NCBI RefSeq assembly: GCF_003362755.1
Contig: NZ_QKRA01000001.1
Coordinates: forward strand, 434,001 to 498,000
Reading direction: 5' to 3'
Origin: Marinomonas piezotolerans
Lineage (GTDB): Bacteria > Pseudomonadota > Gammaproteobacteria > Pseudomonadales > Marinomonadaceae
Length of the DNA: 64,000 bases
Shown here: positions 18,552 to 28,806 of the stretch, piece by piece
Layout of the letters: each line of letters opens with the position of its first letter
How positions within the stretch are numbered: the stretch's first letter is position 1
The notes under the pieces: model-generated
Told to the model about the DNA's origin: nothing
Database searches by the model: none
Seen by the model: only the letters and a program-made list of their open reading frames with translations
Translations under genes and position numbers: made by a program

Positions 18552-20645
18552 TTAAGCTTTTTCTGCTTTGCGTGCTTTTGCTGCTTCGATGACAGTTTCA
18601 GCTACGTTAGCAGGACATGGTGCGTAGTGAGCGAACTCCATAGAGAACTGACCACGACCGGATGTCATTGTACGTAGATGGCCGATGTAGCCGAACATTT
18701 CAGATAGAGGTACATCTGCTTTTATGCGTACGCCAGTTAGACCAGCTTCCTGATCTTTGATCATGCCGCGACGACGGTTAAGATCACCGATTACATCACC
18801 AACATGGTCTTCTGGAGTGAATACGTCAACTTTCATGATTGGCTCAAGAAGCTGCGCACCTGCTTTAGGGATAGACTGGCGGAATGCGCCTTTAGCTGCG
18901 ATCTCAAATGCTACAGCAGAGGAGTCAACGGCGTGGAAGCCACCATCGAAAAGCTCAACTTCAACATCAAGAACAGGGAAGCCCGCTAGAACACCCTCTG
19001 CCATCATGGATTTGAAGCCTTTTTCAACTGCAGGCCAGAATTCCTTAGGTACGTTACCACCCACAACAGTTGATGTGAATGTGAAACCAGAGTTTGGCTC
19101 ACCTGGTTTGATGCGGTAATCGATCTTACCGAACTGACCAGAACCACCAGACTGTTTCTTGTGTGTGTAGCTGTCTTCAACTTCACGAGTGATCGTTTCA
19201 CGGTAAGCAACTTGAGGTTGACCAACAATTAGGTCTACGCCATAAGTACGCTTTAGGATGTCCACTTTAATGTCAAGGTGAAGCTCACCCATACCTTTAA
19301 GGATGGTTTCACCAGAATCTTCGTCAGTCTCAACTTGGAAAGACGGATCCTCTGCAACCATTTTACCGATTGCAATCCCCATTTTCTCATTGCCGCCTTT
19401 GTCTTTAGGCTGCACAGCGATAGAGATTACAGGCTCTGGGAAGATCATCGCTTCAAGTGTACATTCGTGTTTAGGATCACAAAGCGTGTGACCTGTTTGA
19501 ACGTTCTTCATACCAATGATTGCAATGATATCGCCAGCTTGTGCTTCGGTGATTTCGTTACGATCGTCTGCTTGCATCTCAACCATTCGGCCGATACGCT
19601 CAGTTTTACCTGTAGCAGAGTTAAGAATAGTATCACCTTTCTTAAGGCGGCCAGAGTAAATGCGGACGAAGGTTAGGGCACCAAAACGGTCATCCATGAT
19701 CTTGAACGCAAGCGCTCGTAGAGGCTCGTCTGCAGACACTGTAGCAACTTTACCAGTTGGCTCACCAGTTTCCGGATCTGTAAGATCCTGAGGGTCAACT
19801 TCAGTTGGGTTCGGTAGGTAATCAACAACAGCGTCCAATACAAGCTGAACACCTTTGTTCTTAAATGCAGAACCACAGTATGTAGGGAAGAACGCAAGGT
19901 CACGTGTACCTTTACGGATACAACGCTTGATTTCGTCTAGAGAAGGGACTTCACCTTCTTCTAGGTACGCCATCATAAGGTCTTCGTCTTGCTCAAGCGC
20001 CGTTTCGATCAAAGCTTCGTGGTACTCTTCTACTTTGTCGACCATGTCGGCAGGAACGTCTTTGATTTCGTAGTTTTCAGGAAGACCTGTGTCGTCCCAT
20101 ACGAACGCTTTCTTAGAAAGAACGTCAACAACACCAACGAAGTCATCTTCTTCACCAATTGGAAGTGTCATAACTAGAGGGTTGGCAGCAAGCACGTTTT
20201 TAACTTGATCTACTACGCGGTAAAAATTAGCGCCTAGGCGGTCTAGTTTATTAACAAAGATAACACGAGCAACTTCAGACTCGTTAGCATAGCGCCAGTT
20301 TGTTTCTGATTGAGGCTCAACACCACCAGAACCACAGAATACACCGATACCGCCATCCAATACTTTCAAAGAACGGTATACTTCAACTGTGAAGTCAACG
20401 TGTCCAGGAGTATCGATAACGTTTAGGCGGTGTTTTTTCCACTCACAAGTTACCGCAGCAGACTGGATGGTAATACCACGTTCCGCTTCTTGTTCCATGA
20501 AGTCAGTAGTAGATTCACCATCGTGAACCTCACCAGTCTTATGGATTTTACCAGTTAGCTTAAGAATACGTTCAGTTGTGGTAGTTTTACCCGCATCAAC
20601 GTGGGCAAAGATACCGATGTTTCTGTAAAGAGATAAGTCAGCCAT
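18552..20645 (-). CDS. fusA: Elongation factor G, second (EF-G2-like) copy
   Basis: 697-residue translational GTPase for tRNA-mRNA translocation or ribosome recycling. G1 [12 protein letters not shown]3 DTPGHVDF and G4 NKLDR are intact, and domains II-V follow in order, with the domain IV region [12 protein letters not shown]. It stands alone, not in the rpsL-rpsG-fusA-tuf operon, and motifs such as [10 protein letters not shown] and [16 protein letters not shown] resemble the paralogous EF-G2 of Vibrio rather than E. coli EF-G. A canonical copy is therefore expected elsewhere in the genome. Whether this copy translocates or mainly recycles cannot be told here. Confidence 0.93.
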   Translation of the reverse strand: MADLSLYRNIGIFAHVDAGKTTTTERILKLTGKIHKTGEVHDGESTTDFMEQEAERGITIQSAAVTCEWKKHRLNVIDTPGHVDFTVEVYRSLKVLDGGIGVFCGSGGVEPQSETNWRYANESEVARVIFVNKLDRLGANFYRVVDQVKNVLAANPLVMTLPIGEEDDFVGVVDVLSKKAFVWDDTGLPENYEIKDVPADMVDKVEEYHEALIETALEQDEDLMMAYLEEGEVPSLDEIKRCIRKGTRDLAFFPTYCGSAFKNKGVQLVLDAVVDYLPNPTEVDPQDLTDPETGEPTGKVATVSADEPLRALAFKIMDDRFGALTFVRIYSGRLKKGDTILNSATGKTERIGRMVEMQADDRNEITEAQAGDIIAIIGMKNVQTGHTLCDPKHECTLEAMIFPEPVISIAVQPKDKGGNEKMGIAIGKMVAEDPSFQVETDEDSGETILKGMGELHLDIKVDILKRTYGVDLIVGQPQVAYRETITREVEDSYTHKKQSGGSGQFGKIDYRIKPGEPNSGFTFTSTVVGGNVPKEFWPAVEKGFKSMMAEGVLAGFPVLDVEVELFDGGFHAVDSSAVAFEIAAKGAFRQSIPKAGAQLLEPIMKVDVFTPEDHVGDVIGDLNRRRGMIKDQEAGLTGVRIKADVPLSEMFGYIGHLRTMTSGRGQFSMEFAHYAPCPANVAETVIEAAKARKAEKA

Positions 20646-20755
20646 TACATTGCTCTAAATAAGTGTAGGATGAATTTTTCGCGTAGTTAGTATACAAGAC
20701 TTTTCAGCGATATAGTCAGGTATTGGCGGGTATTCTATTATAAGAAGGTGTTGCA

Positions 20756-20781
20756 ATAAAAGAGGCGTAACGCCACGCCTC
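20756..20781 (-). terminator. Terminator of the antiporter gene
   Basis: On the minus strand GAGGCGT, a 6-base loop and ACGCCTC (20762-20781) are followed by TTTTAT. It lies about 25 bases after the antiporter stop and upstream of the EF-G gene. Confidence 0.75.
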
Positions 20782-20804
20782 AATTATTTCGCTAAATATT
20801 TTTG

Positions 20805-21953
20805 CTAGTCTCGGCGTAATCGGTCAGAAATAGCAATAGGATTAGGGTATCTGAGGATAACGACGTAGGTGGACAGTGCAAAACTGAGAATGGCTGTCGC
20901 CTGTATTACGTGGCTAGCTTCGATTCCGATTAAGCCAAGTGATGTCGCCAAATAAGCAATCAATAAAGAGAACTCACTTACTTGCCCCAGACGGAAGCCT
21001 ACTTCCCAGCTTGTACTTCGATCCTCCTTTAAACCTTTCAAAAGATATCGGAACACTGTGGGCTTTATAAGGATTGACAGTGTTGCGAGGATTAATGCTG
21101 GAACAATCACAACTCCCAATAGGTTTAGATCAAAACTAGCGCCGATTGAGAAGAAGAATAAGATAAGAAAAAAATCTCTTAAGGGCTTAAGGTGTGTTGC
21201 TATATATTGTGAAATAGGGCTAGTGGCCAGCGCGACCCCTGCTATAAATGCACCCATTTCGGCAGAAAGACCGAGAGCTTCTGCGCATACCGCAACAGCT
21301 AGGCACCAACCAATTGAAAGTAAGAAAATGTACTCATGAAAACGGTCGAATTTTGCAATTAGCTTAAGCAGTACATACTTTACGAATAAAAATGCTCCAA
21401 CTATCAGCAAGGGCAAGCCAATCAAAGGCATTACATAGTTCATGTAACTGTTAGTTTCTGTGTCTTGCGTGTTACCTGCTGCGAATATAACCAATAATAC
21501 CGCAATCGCTAAAATGTCCTGTAGCAACAACAAACCGACAACAAGTTCCCCTGTGTGTTTATGATGTAAAACGGTGGTGGGGAGCAGTTTTATACACACT
21601 ATGGTGCTTGAAAACATCATGGCTAGTCCGATGATCACTGATTCGACTACTGTGTAGCCAAAAGCGTTAGCGGTAAAGTAGCCGAATCCAGCAAAAATAA
21701 TCGAAGAGGCTAGGGCAACCCAAGAAGCTTTTCTAAGCATATTGAGCAAGTGACTCGGTTGCATGTCTAATCCAAGCAAAAATAGCAAAAAGATAATCCC
21801 TATGTGAGACATCTCCTCGAGTAGCGCTGGGTGGTCAATAAGTTTTAACGCATAGGGGCCAAATAATGCGCCGAGCGCGATGTAGGCAAGAATAAGTGGT
21901 TGTTTAGTATAAAGTGCAACGGAGGCGACAACAGCCGCCCCTGCGAATATCAA
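20805..21953 (-). CDS. Monovalent cation:proton antiporter, CPA2/KefB-like
   Basis: Inner-membrane antiporter (CPA2, Na+/H+ exchanger fold) with about 11-12 hydrophobic segments; LILAYIALGALFGPY and FLLGLDMQPSHL are family hallmarks. There is no C-terminal TrkA-N regulatory domain, so it is a short form of 382 residues. The coordinate given is a TTG at 21953, but that has no ribosome site and would cut the first helix. The frame stays open upstream, and GAGGAG at 21998-21993 points to a start near 21983 (ATC) or 21971 (ATT), giving an N-terminus DTSIVHSFFLIFAG. It follows the SH3 gene closely. Substrate (K+ or Na+) is not evident. Confidence 0.85.
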   Translation of the reverse strand: MIFAGAAVVASVALYTKQPLILAYIALGALFGPYALKLIDHPALLEEMSHIGIIFLLFLLGLDMQPSHLLNMLRKASWVALASSIIFAGFGYFTANAFGYTVVESVIIGLAMMFSSTIVCIKLLPTTVLHHKHTGELVVGLLLLQDILAIAVLLVIFAAGNTQDTETNSYMNYVMPLIGLPLLIVGAFLFVKYVLLKLIAKFDRFHEYIFLLSIGWCLAVAVCAEALGLSAEMGAFIAGVALATSPISQYIATHLKPLRDFFLILFFFSIGASFDLNLLGVVIVPALILATLSILIKPTVFRYLLKGLKEDRSTSWEVGFRLGQVSEFSLLIAYLATSLGLIGIEASHVIQATAILSFALSTYVVILRYPNPIAISDRLRRD

Positions 21954-22005
21954 GAAAAAGGAATGGACAATTGAGGTATCGATCGGGAAGCACTCCTCTG
22001 CAAGC

Positions 22006-22671
22006 TTACCAAGAACTTGTCGGCGCTTTTTTGCGGCGAGTCATAGGGAATAATAAGCCAAACACCCCACCAATTATTAATGTTCCTGCTCCGATCATGA
22101 ACCAGCGTTGTTCAGTGGAAGAGGACAGTTGATCGTTTTGAGCGGTTAAGTTAGTAACCTGCTGCTGTAAAGATTTAATTTTGTAATCCGATGATTCGTT
22201 AGCTGAAACAATGGCTTTTGCTTTTTGAGCCAGCTCACTAACATCTTCCAAGCGTTGCTCTAAAGCGGCTTTTTGTGTGGTCAGTTCATTAACCGAGGCG
22301 ATTAGCTCATCATTAGTGTCTTTCGTCGTTTGAAGTGCTTCTTGTGCTGCAATGTTCGCTTCTTTCGCCTGAGTTAGTTGGTTTTCTAAATAGACAAGCT
22401 GATCACGGCTAACGCGATCTTCGCTGACAAAGTAATCTGGCAGCCAACCAACGTTCCCTTCAGGTGTTCTTACTTTGGTGTAACTATCTCGACGCTCTAA
22501 TACAGTTAGAGGAGTGCCACTTTTAATGCCGCGCTCTGTGGCACGAGTCGAATTGCTTAGCCCTTCTCTAATGGCAACGAATTGAATATCTGATACATAA
22601 ACGGTTTCTGCATGAGCAGAAAGAGCAATGCTTAAGGAGGCAGTGAATCCAAAAAGAAGGTGTTTTAGCAC
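22006..22671 (-). CDS. SH3-domain protein with C-terminal membrane anchor (YgiM-like, TIGR04211 type)
   Basis: About 221 residues from GTG 22671 (AAGGG 7 bases upstream; a TTG at 22689 is in frame but has no ribosome site). A signal peptide ends at SAHA, then a bacterial SH3 domain (about 25-85, with LERRDSYTKVRTPEGNVGWL) and a coiled coil (about 90-185), and finally a transmembrane helix near 195-212 with a basic tail RRKKAP. This layout is that of the TIGR04211 family, of unknown function, possibly cell-wall associated. The antiporter lies immediately downstream and may be coupled to it. Confidence 0.85.
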   Translation of the reverse strand: MLKHLLFGFTASLSIALSAHAETVYVSDIQFVAIREGLSNSTRATERGIKSGTPLTVLERRDSYTKVRTPEGNVGWLPDYFVSEDRVSRDQLVYLENQLTQAKEANIAAQEALQTTKDTNDELIASVNELTTQKAALEQRLEDVSELAQKAKAIVSANESSDYKIKSLQQQVTNLTAQNDQLSSSTEQRWFMIGAGTLIIGGVFGLLFPMTRRKKAPTSSW

Positions 22672-22780
22672 GTTAAGACCCTTTAACAATCAATTACTTG
22701 TAGCGCAACAATAACGTTCCAGCGGTTTAAGAGCAATATATAGTTAGTCTGAAGCGCCGCGTGTTTCTGTCAGTAAAGAG

Positions 22781-22816
22781 TAAAACAAAAAAAGCGCGAT
22801 ATAAATCGCGCTTTTT
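22781..22816 (-). terminator. Terminator of sodB
   Basis: AAAAAGCGCGAT (22789-22800), loop ATAA, ATCGCGCTTTTT (22805-22816). On the minus strand the stem is followed by further U-rich sequence. It lies 23 bases after the sodB stop. Confidence 0.9.
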
Positions 22817-22838
22817 AAAGAGATAGGAAAAATTTCGC

Positions 22839-23423
22839 TTATGCAGCGAAGTTTGCCGCAGCAAATTCCCAGTTTGCAAGAGCCCAAAAACCTTTTAGGT
22901 AATCTGGACGTACGTTGCGGTAGTCAATGTAGTAAGCGTGTTCCCACAAATCAACTGTGATTAGCGCAGTTTGACCATTGGTCATAGGTGTGCCGGCGTT
23001 GCTAGTGTTAACGATCTCTAGCGAGCCATCAGAGTTTTTAACCAGCCACGTCCAGCTAGAACCAAAGTTGTTTACTGCTTTGTCGTTAAATGCTTCTTGG
23101 AACGCTTCAAAAGAGCCCCACTTCGCATTGATTGCTTCAGCTAGAGCGCCAGTAGGTTCGCCACCGCCGTTCGGAGTAAGGCTGTTCCAGAAGAAAGTAT
23201 GGTTCCAGATTTGTGCAGCATTGTTGAACACTGGACCAGCTGGAGCAGACGTGATGATTTCTTCTAAAGATTTACCTTCGTATTCGGAGCCAGGTACTAA
23301 ACCATTTAACTTCGTTACGTAAGTATTATGGTGCTTACCATAATGAAACTCTAAAGTTTCCGTAGACATATGTGGTTCAAGCGCATCTTTTGCGTAAGGT
23401 AGAGCTGGTAATTCAAACGCCAT
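22839..23423 (-). CDS. sodB: Superoxide dismutase, Fe type
   Basis: 194-residue cytosolic dismutase converting superoxide to peroxide and oxygen (E. coli SodB 193). Metal ligands are visible: His in [11 protein letters not shown], His in [10 protein letters not shown], and Asp/His in [17 protein letters not shown]-type Mn markers are absent, and [12 protein letters not shown] fits the Fe form. A strong AAGGAG precedes the ATG. Monocistronic with its own terminator. Confidence 0.97.
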   Translation of the reverse strand: MAFELPALPYAKDALEPHMSTETLEFHYGKHHNTYVTKLNGLVPGSEYEGKSLEEIITSAPAGPVFNNAAQIWNHTFFWNSLTPNGGGEPTGALAEAINAKWGSFEAFQEAFNDKAVNNFGSSWTWLVKNSDGSLEIVNTSNAGTPMTNGQTALITVDLWEHAYYIDYRNVRPDYLKGFWALANWEFAAANFAA

Positions 23424-23584
23424 TTCTTTTCTCCTTGCTTTATATGAAACGAAAAGTGCTTGTGATCAAGCAGTTAATGGTGATTATATACTAGCATCGA
23501 ACGTTTGAAGATTATATTCATACTGTTCGTGTGGATATTTATTTCATAGTTACCAAACTGAGACATCCAACGACCTTACTTACC

Positions 23585-24544
23585 ATGCGAAAAGATGACG
23601 ACGTAGAAATCCCAAGTTTAACACTCGATCAAGACGAAATAAGTGATCGATCCTCTTTATCTGCACAAGCTAATCAAGCCAAAAAGCGCAGATTGAATCC
23701 TCCGCCAGCGAAGCCAGCCCAGGCCAGTACGGCAAACACCAAACACACTAAAAAACCGAGTTTAGCAGGTATTTATTTGCTTTTACTCTTGATTTTGTGT
23801 GGATCTGCTGGCGGCGGATATTGGCTTTGGATGCAAAATCAAGCATTGCGAGATGAACTGCTAGGGGCGCAAAGCCAGATCCAAGATTTAGATCACCAGC
23901 TGCTGGCAGCTGATGTATCGACTGATCAATTAGGGTCAACGGTAGAAGAAACCTTAAAGAATCATGAAAGTGAAATTCGTAAATTATGGGGCGTTTCGTA
24001 TGATCGAAATCGTGGCAATATCTCGTCCAACAGTGACGCTATTGAGCAATTAGATGACAAACTTAGTCAATTGCGCGAAACAGTTTCGACCCAAGCAAAG
24101 CTTGTTGCCGTACAAGGGGACGCATTTAATGAGATCGAAGACGGTTACAATCGACTGATCGAGACTGTTGCAAACGTTCAAAACTCCCAAGAGTCTCAAA
24201 AGTCTTCTTTAACTACTATCTCAGAGAAACTAGATCGCTCTGCTGCGGAGCAAGCTTCGCAACAGGGGCGCATTGAAGCTCTACGATTACAATTAGATCA
24301 AACCGTCACGAGCCTTGAGCAGATTGCTCAAAGGTTGGAGCAACAGAAGATCGAGCTGGCTAACATTCAAGCTAAGCCATCGGACTCGGCTCCAAGTGCT
24401 GAAGTAAACGCCAAGCTCAATGAGTATGATGAAGCGATACGTTCAATCGATGAATTTCGCCCCCAAGTGCTACGCGAGATTAATAGTTTAAAAGCACAAG
24501 TGAGACAGATTTCATTGCAGCAAACGTTAAGTTTAGACGAGTAG
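23585..24544 (+). CDS. Single-pass membrane protein with long coiled coil, unknown function
   Basis: About 319 residues from ATG 23585; a GTG at 23531 would add 18 residues, and neither has a clear ribosome site. A charged cytoplasmic N-terminus with lysine/proline-rich stretch (to about 60) is followed by one transmembrane helix (IYLLLLLILCGSAGGGYWLW), then about 240 residues predicted as coiled coil with many Gln, Glu and Ser. The topology resembles envelope or division coiled-coil proteins but I recognise no family. It is divergent from sodB and monocistronic. Confidence 0.75.
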   Translation: MRKDDDVEIPSLTLDQDEISDRSSLSAQANQAKKRRLNPPPAKPAQASTANTKHTKKPSLAGIYLLLLLILCGSAGGGYWLWMQNQALRDELLGAQSQIQDLDHQLLAADVSTDQLGSTVEETLKNHESEIRKLWGVSYDRNRGNISSNSDAIEQLDDKLSQLRETVSTQAKLVAVQGDAFNEIEDGYNRLIETVANVQNSQESQKSSLTTISEKLDRSAAEQASQQGRIEALRLQLDQTVTSLEQIAQRLEQQKIELANIQAKPSDSAPSAEVNAKLNEYDEAIRSIDEFRPQVLREINSLKAQVRQISLQQTLSLDE

Positions 24545-24578
24545 TTTGATACTTCGTTGAGTTACTTGATTTGAATCA

Positions 24579-24607
24579 AAGAATGGCCGATTTACTCGGC
24601 CATTCTT
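24579..24607 (+). terminator. Probable terminator of the coiled-coil gene
   Basis: AAGAATGGCCGA (24579-24590), loop TTTAC, TCGGCCATTCTT (24596-24607), a perfect 12-bp stem. Only a poor T-run follows, so strength is uncertain. Confidence 0.6.
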
Positions 24608-24680
24608 GCGTTTGGCATAAGGAAAAGTGTGTGCATTTCATTAGAATTCGCGCCATCTTATTTCTTTATAAAATTTAATT

Positions 24681-26039
24681 ATGACTGAATTACTTTCTCC
24701 CGCTGGGACTCTTAAAAATATGCGTTATGCCTATGCGTATGGCGCGGATGCGGTTTACGCTGGCCAGCCGCGCTACAGTCTGCGTGTGCGCAACAATGAC
24801 TTTACTATGGCTAACCTCGCTCAGGGCATTGAAGAGGCGCACAGCCAAAGCAAAAAGCTGTATGTCGCTACAAATATTGCACCCCACAACGCCAAAATTA
24901 AAACTTTTATTAAAGACATGGAGCCCGTTGTTGAAATGGGGCCTGATGCTTTGATCATGTCGGACCCGGGCTTGATGATGTTGATTAAAGAGAAGTGGCC
25001 CGATATGCCGATACATTTGTCGGTTCAGGCAAATGCGGTCAACTGGGCGACGGTTAAGTTTTGGCACAACTTCGGTCTAGAGCGCGTGATTTTGTCTCGC
25101 GAGCTTTCCTTAGATGAGGTCGGTGAGATACGTCAAATGGTGCCGGAGATGGAGATTGAAACGTTTGTGCATGGCTCACTTTGTATAGCGTATTCAGGTC
25201 GTTGTTTGCTGTCTGGGTATTTTAATCGCCGTGATCCAAACCAAGGTACATGTACGAACTCTTGCCGCTGGCAATATGATATGAAATCGGCTGTTCAGGA
25301 TGAGAATGGAGACATTGTGCCAGCTGATGGCAGTCATCTAAAAGGAGTACAAAGTTTTAACCCAAATGACTATGTGGCGCCAACGCTAGGCGAAGGTAAA
25401 CCATTTGATGACGTCGTATTGCTGCGTGAACAAGGGCGCGAAGGCGAATTTATGCCAGCGTTTGAAGACGAGCATGGCACCTACATCATGAATAGCCGCG
25501 ATTTGCGCGCAATCCAGCATGTAGAAAAGCTTATTGAGCTGGGAGTTCATTCTTTAAAGATAGAAGGGCGTACTAAATCGCACTTTTATGCAGCGCGCAC
25601 CGCACAGCTTTACCGTAAAGCTATTGATGATGCAGTTCTGGGGCAACCATTTGATATGTCATTGATGGATAAGCTCGAGGGCTTGGCAAACCGTGGCTAT
25701 ACCGAAGGTTTTTATCGTCGTCACGTTCACGATCAGTACCAGAACTATCAATACGGTAATTCGATCTCGGATCGTCAGCAGTTTGTAGGTGAAATGTTGG
25801 ACTGGAATAATGGTTGGCTCACAATTGATGTTAAGAATCGCTTTAAAGTAGGTGACTCAATTGAGTTAATTACGCCGAAAGGCGGTGTGAGTTATAGTGT
25901 CGAGGCGATGGAAAGTTTGAAGGGCGAAACTATGACGGTAGCGCCAGGATCGGGGTACAAAGCACGTATTCCATTACCTTTTCAGCCTGAGCAACTAGAG
26001 CTAGGGTTGATTATGAGAAACTTGCCAAGCAGTCAGTGA
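24681..26039 (+). CDS. trhP: TrhP (YegQ), U32-family tRNA hydroxylation protein
   Basis: 452 residues, very close to E. coli YegQ/TrhP in length and sequence (LLSPAGTLKNMRYA, YAGQPRYSLRVRNN, RCLLSGY, QGTCTNSCRW, HSLKIEGRTKS). The U32 peptidase-like enzyme is required for prephenate-dependent 5-hydroxylation of wobble uridine (ho5U) on the way to cmo5U/mcmo5U in tRNA. Conserved cysteines in RCLLSG and CTNSC probably bind an Fe-S cluster. It is not peptidase-like in function despite the family name. Monocistronic with terminator. Confidence 0.93.
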   Translation: MTELLSPAGTLKNMRYAYAYGADAVYAGQPRYSLRVRNNDFTMANLAQGIEEAHSQSKKLYVATNIAPHNAKIKTFIKDMEPVVEMGPDALIMSDPGLMMLIKEKWPDMPIHLSVQANAVNWATVKFWHNFGLERVILSRELSLDEVGEIRQMVPEMEIETFVHGSLCIAYSGRCLLSGYFNRRDPNQGTCTNSCRWQYDMKSAVQDENGDIVPADGSHLKGVQSFNPNDYVAPTLGEGKPFDDVVLLREQGREGEFMPAFEDEHGTYIMNSRDLRAIQHVEKLIELGVHSLKIEGRTKSHFYAARTAQLYRKAIDDAVLGQPFDMSLMDKLEGLANRGYTEGFYRRHVHDQYQNYQYGNSISDRQQFVGEMLDWNNGWLTIDVKNRFKVGDSIELITPKGGVSYSVEAMESLKGETMTVAPGSGYKARIPLPFQPEQLELGLIMRNLPSSQ

Positions 26040-26066
26040 TGGTTTGCTTATAATCAGCGCCGAAGT

Positions 26067-26092
26067 AAAAAGACTCTATACGAGTCTTTTTT
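26067..26092 (+). terminator. Terminator of trhP
   Basis: AAAAAGACTC (26067-26076), loop TATAC, GAGTCTTTTTT (26082-26092). Sits 28 bases after the stop. Confidence 0.88.
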
Positions 26093-26197
26093 AATATCTA
26101 TATGCTATGAAAATCTACTTGATCGGGTTTTTATAACTTTCTGGCATGTTATAGTTAAGCAAATGCTGAAGCCTTTACAAATTTGAGACGAGATACT

Positions 26198-27112
26198 ATG
26201 ACAGTGACAGAGGCAAGACTGACTCACCTTAAACAGCTTGAAGCTGAGAGTATTCACATTATCCGAGAAGTGGCCGCAGAATTTGACAATCCGGTCATGC
26301 TGTATTCCATTGGTAAAGATTCGGCTGTTATGCTGCATCTTGCTATGAAAGCGTTTTATCCGGGTAAGCCACCGTTCCCACTATTGCATGTAGATACGGG
26401 ATGGAAGTTTAAAGAAATGATTAAGTTTCGTGACGAACTCGTTGCAAAACTTGGCTTAGATTTGCTTGTGCACCAGAACCCTGAAGGTGTGGCTCAAGGT
26501 ATTGGTCCGTTTACTCACGGCAGCGCTGTGCACACTGACGTAATGAAGACGCAAGGCCTTAAACAGGCTCTTGATCAATATGGCTTTGATGCCGCGTTCG
26601 GTGGTGCGCGCCGAGACGAAGAGAAATCACGTGCTAAAGAGCGCGTCTATTCTTTTCGCGATAAACAGCACCGCTGGGACCCTAAAAATCAACGCCCAGA
26701 GTTATGGAATATCTACAACGGTAAAGTAAACAAAGGTGAAAGCATTCGAGTGTTCCCTTTGTCTAACTGGACGGAGTTGGATATCTGGCAATACATTTAC
26801 TTAGAAAGCATTCCAATTGTTCCTCTTTACTTCTCTGCAAAACGACCTGTGGTTGAGCGTGATGGCGTTCAAATAATGGTTGATGATGAGCGTATGCCGC
26901 TTAAAGAAGGTGAAGTGCCTGAAATGAAATCGGTACGCTTCCGTACTTTAGGTTGTTACCCACTCACAGGTGCAGTGGAATCTGAAGCGGATACATTGCC
27001 AGAGATCATTCAAGAGATGCTGTTGACGAAGAGTTCCGAACGTCAAGGCCGCGTCATCGACCACGATTCAGCGGGTTCGATGGAAGAGAAGAAGAAGCAA
27101 GGTTATTTCTAA
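26198..27112 (+). CDS. cysD: Sulfate adenylyltransferase subunit 2 (CysD)
   Basis: Catalytic PP-loop subunit of ATP sulfurylase, which makes adenosine 5'-phosphosulfate from sulfate and ATP. From ATG 26198 it has 304 residues (E. coli 302); an upstream TTG at 26183 is unlikely. The PP-loop is [10 protein letters not shown] near residue 37, and [16 protein letters not shown] and [12 protein letters not shown] are conserved. Seventeen bases separate it from cysN. Confidence 0.97.
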   Translation: MTVTEARLTHLKQLEAESIHIIREVAAEFDNPVMLYSIGKDSAVMLHLAMKAFYPGKPPFPLLHVDTGWKFKEMIKFRDELVAKLGLDLLVHQNPEGVAQGIGPFTHGSAVHTDVMKTQGLKQALDQYGFDAAFGGARRDEEKSRAKERVYSFRDKQHRWDPKNQRPELWNIYNGKVNKGESIRVFPLSNWTELDIWQYIYLESIPIVPLYFSAKRPVVERDGVQIMVDDERMPLKEGEVPEMKSVRFRTLGCYPLTGAVESEADTLPEIIQEMLLTKSSERQGRVIDHDSAGSMEEKKKQGYF

Positions 27113-27129
27113 GGGTAGGAGTTGTAAGA

Positions 27130-28743
27130 ATGTCTCATCAATCAGAATTGATCAGTCAAGATATCCTTGGCTACCTCAAGCAACATGAAGAAAAAGACCT
27201 GCTTCGCTTGCTTACCTGCGGTAACGTAGATGATGGTAAAAGTACACTAATTGGTCGTCTACTGCATGATTCAAAGCTGATCTATGAAGATCACTTAGAT
27301 GCGGTGAAACGCGATAGTAAGAAGTCGGGCACTCAAGGTGAAGAAGTTGACTTAGCGTTATTGGTGGATGGTCTTCAAGCGGAGCGTGAGCAGGGCATCA
27401 CTATTGATGTTGCGTACCGCTATTTCTCGACTGAGAAGCGTAAATTCATCATTGCGGACACCCCTGGACATGAACAGTACACCCGTAATATGGCCACAGG
27501 CGCTTCTTCTTGTGATCTAGCGATTATATTGATTGACGCCCGCTACGGTGTACAGACGCAAACTCGCCGTCACAGCTTTATTGCTTCTCTACTGGGTATT
27601 AAGCATGTTGTTGTTGCTGTGAATAAAATGGATTTGGTTGATTTCTCTGAAGAAAAATATAATGAAATCCGGGCTGATTACTTGCAGTTCATTGAGCAGC
27701 TTGGAAACCGCAAGCCAGAGGACGTTTACTTCGTGCCAATGTCGGCTCTGCAAGGCGATAATGTGGTGAACGCTTCGGAAAATACGCCTTGGTATCAAGG
27801 TGGTCCTTTGATGCAGATTCTAGAGTCGGTACAGATTAATCGTGATGTGAAAAGCGATGCTTTCCGCTTCCCTGTCCAATATGTCAATCGTCCTAACCTA
27901 GATTTTCGTGGTTTTGCAGGAACGGTTGCAGCCGGCCTTGTTAAGCCAGGCGATGAAATTATAGCCTTGCCTTCAGGTAAAAAATCGAAAGTGGCTGAAA
28001 TTGTCACCTATGATGGAAGCCTAGATGTGGCCAAAAAGGGTCAGGCGATCACGTTGACGCTTGAGGATGAGATCGACATAAGTCGTGGTGATATGATTGT
28101 TCACCCTGGTCATGAGCCTGAAATTAGTTCCAATCTTCGTGCTTCCGTCGTTTGGATGGCAGAGCAACCATTAGTGCCAGGTAAGCTTTATAATTTCAAG
28201 TTAGGTACGCAAACTGTACCAGGTAAAGTTCACCACATTAACCACCGAGTAGACGTCAACACGCTTGAGCATATAGCAGTGGATCAAGTTGAGCTTAACG
28301 TTATTGCAGATTGCGTCATCAGCTTTGATGCGCCAGTGGCATTTGATGACTATCAGAACAGCCCATTAACAGGTGCACTGATTATCATTGATCGTTTATC
28401 TAACGTCACGGTCGGTGCCGGGATGGTGGAAGAAACTTTTGGTGATTTGGATCAAGACACTGTCGTGACGGCGGAAGAACGTGCTGCGCGTTTAGGTCAA
28501 AAACCAGCTGTAGTGGCTTTGGCAGAGGGAACTAATGTTGATGTTAAGCAGTTAGAACGTGGGTTGCTGCGCCGTGGCGTGGTCTCTCTTGCTAAGCTGG
28601 ATGCGAGTCTTGTAGAAGCGGAGCTGCTTAAGCAGACTGGAGTTGTTGTCATTGTCGCCAATGCGGAGTTGGCAGACATTCAATTATCGGACGGTAGTGT
28701 TGATGATCTAGTGGAGCAGGTTTTATCGGTTGTAAGCCTGTAA
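27130..28743 (+). CDS. cysN: Sulfate adenylyltransferase subunit 1 (CysN) with degenerate APS-kinase-like tail
   Basis: GTPase subunit that couples GTP hydrolysis to APS formation by CysD. G1 [10 protein letters not shown]3 DTPGHEQYT and G4 NKMD are intact, followed by two EF-Tu-like beta-barrels. At 537 residues it exceeds E. coli CysN (475). The last 80 or so begin with [13 protein letters not shown], the linker and first strand seen in CysNC bifunctional proteins, but the P-loop GLSGSGKST that should come next is missing, and the tail is far shorter than an APS kinase. It looks like a decayed kinase domain. No separate cysC is in the window. A strong terminator follows. Confidence 0.95.
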   Translation: MSHQSELISQDILGYLKQHEEKDLLRLLTCGNVDDGKSTLIGRLLHDSKLIYEDHLDAVKRDSKKSGTQGEEVDLALLVDGLQAEREQGITIDVAYRYFSTEKRKFIIADTPGHEQYTRNMATGASSCDLAIILIDARYGVQTQTRRHSFIASLLGIKHVVVAVNKMDLVDFSEEKYNEIRADYLQFIEQLGNRKPEDVYFVPMSALQGDNVVNASENTPWYQGGPLMQILESVQINRDVKSDAFRFPVQYVNRPNLDFRGFAGTVAAGLVKPGDEIIALPSGKKSKVAEIVTYDGSLDVAKKGQAITLTLEDEIDISRGDMIVHPGHEPEISSNLRASVVWMAEQPLVPGKLYNFKLGTQTVPGKVHHINHRVDVNTLEHIAVDQVELNVIADCVISFDAPVAFDDYQNSPLTGALIIIDRLSNVTVGAGMVEETFGDLDQDTVVTAEERAARLGQKPAVVALAEGTNVDVKQLERGLLRRGVVSLAKLDASLVEAELLKQTGVVVIVANAELADIQLSDGSVDDLVEQVLSVVSL

Positions 28744-28763
28744 TTACTCGCTAAATCGTGTAT

Positions 28764-28790
28764 AAAAGCCACTGTTTTACAGTGGCTTTT
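28764..28790 (+). terminator. Terminator of cysDN
   Basis: AAAAGCCACTG (28764-28774), loop TTTTA, CAGTGGCTTTT (28780-28790). Perfect 11-bp stem 20 bases after the stop. It lies just 16 bases before the next gene's ATG. Confidence 0.92.
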
Positions 28791-28806
28791 GTGTGTGTGG
28801 TCGGTT

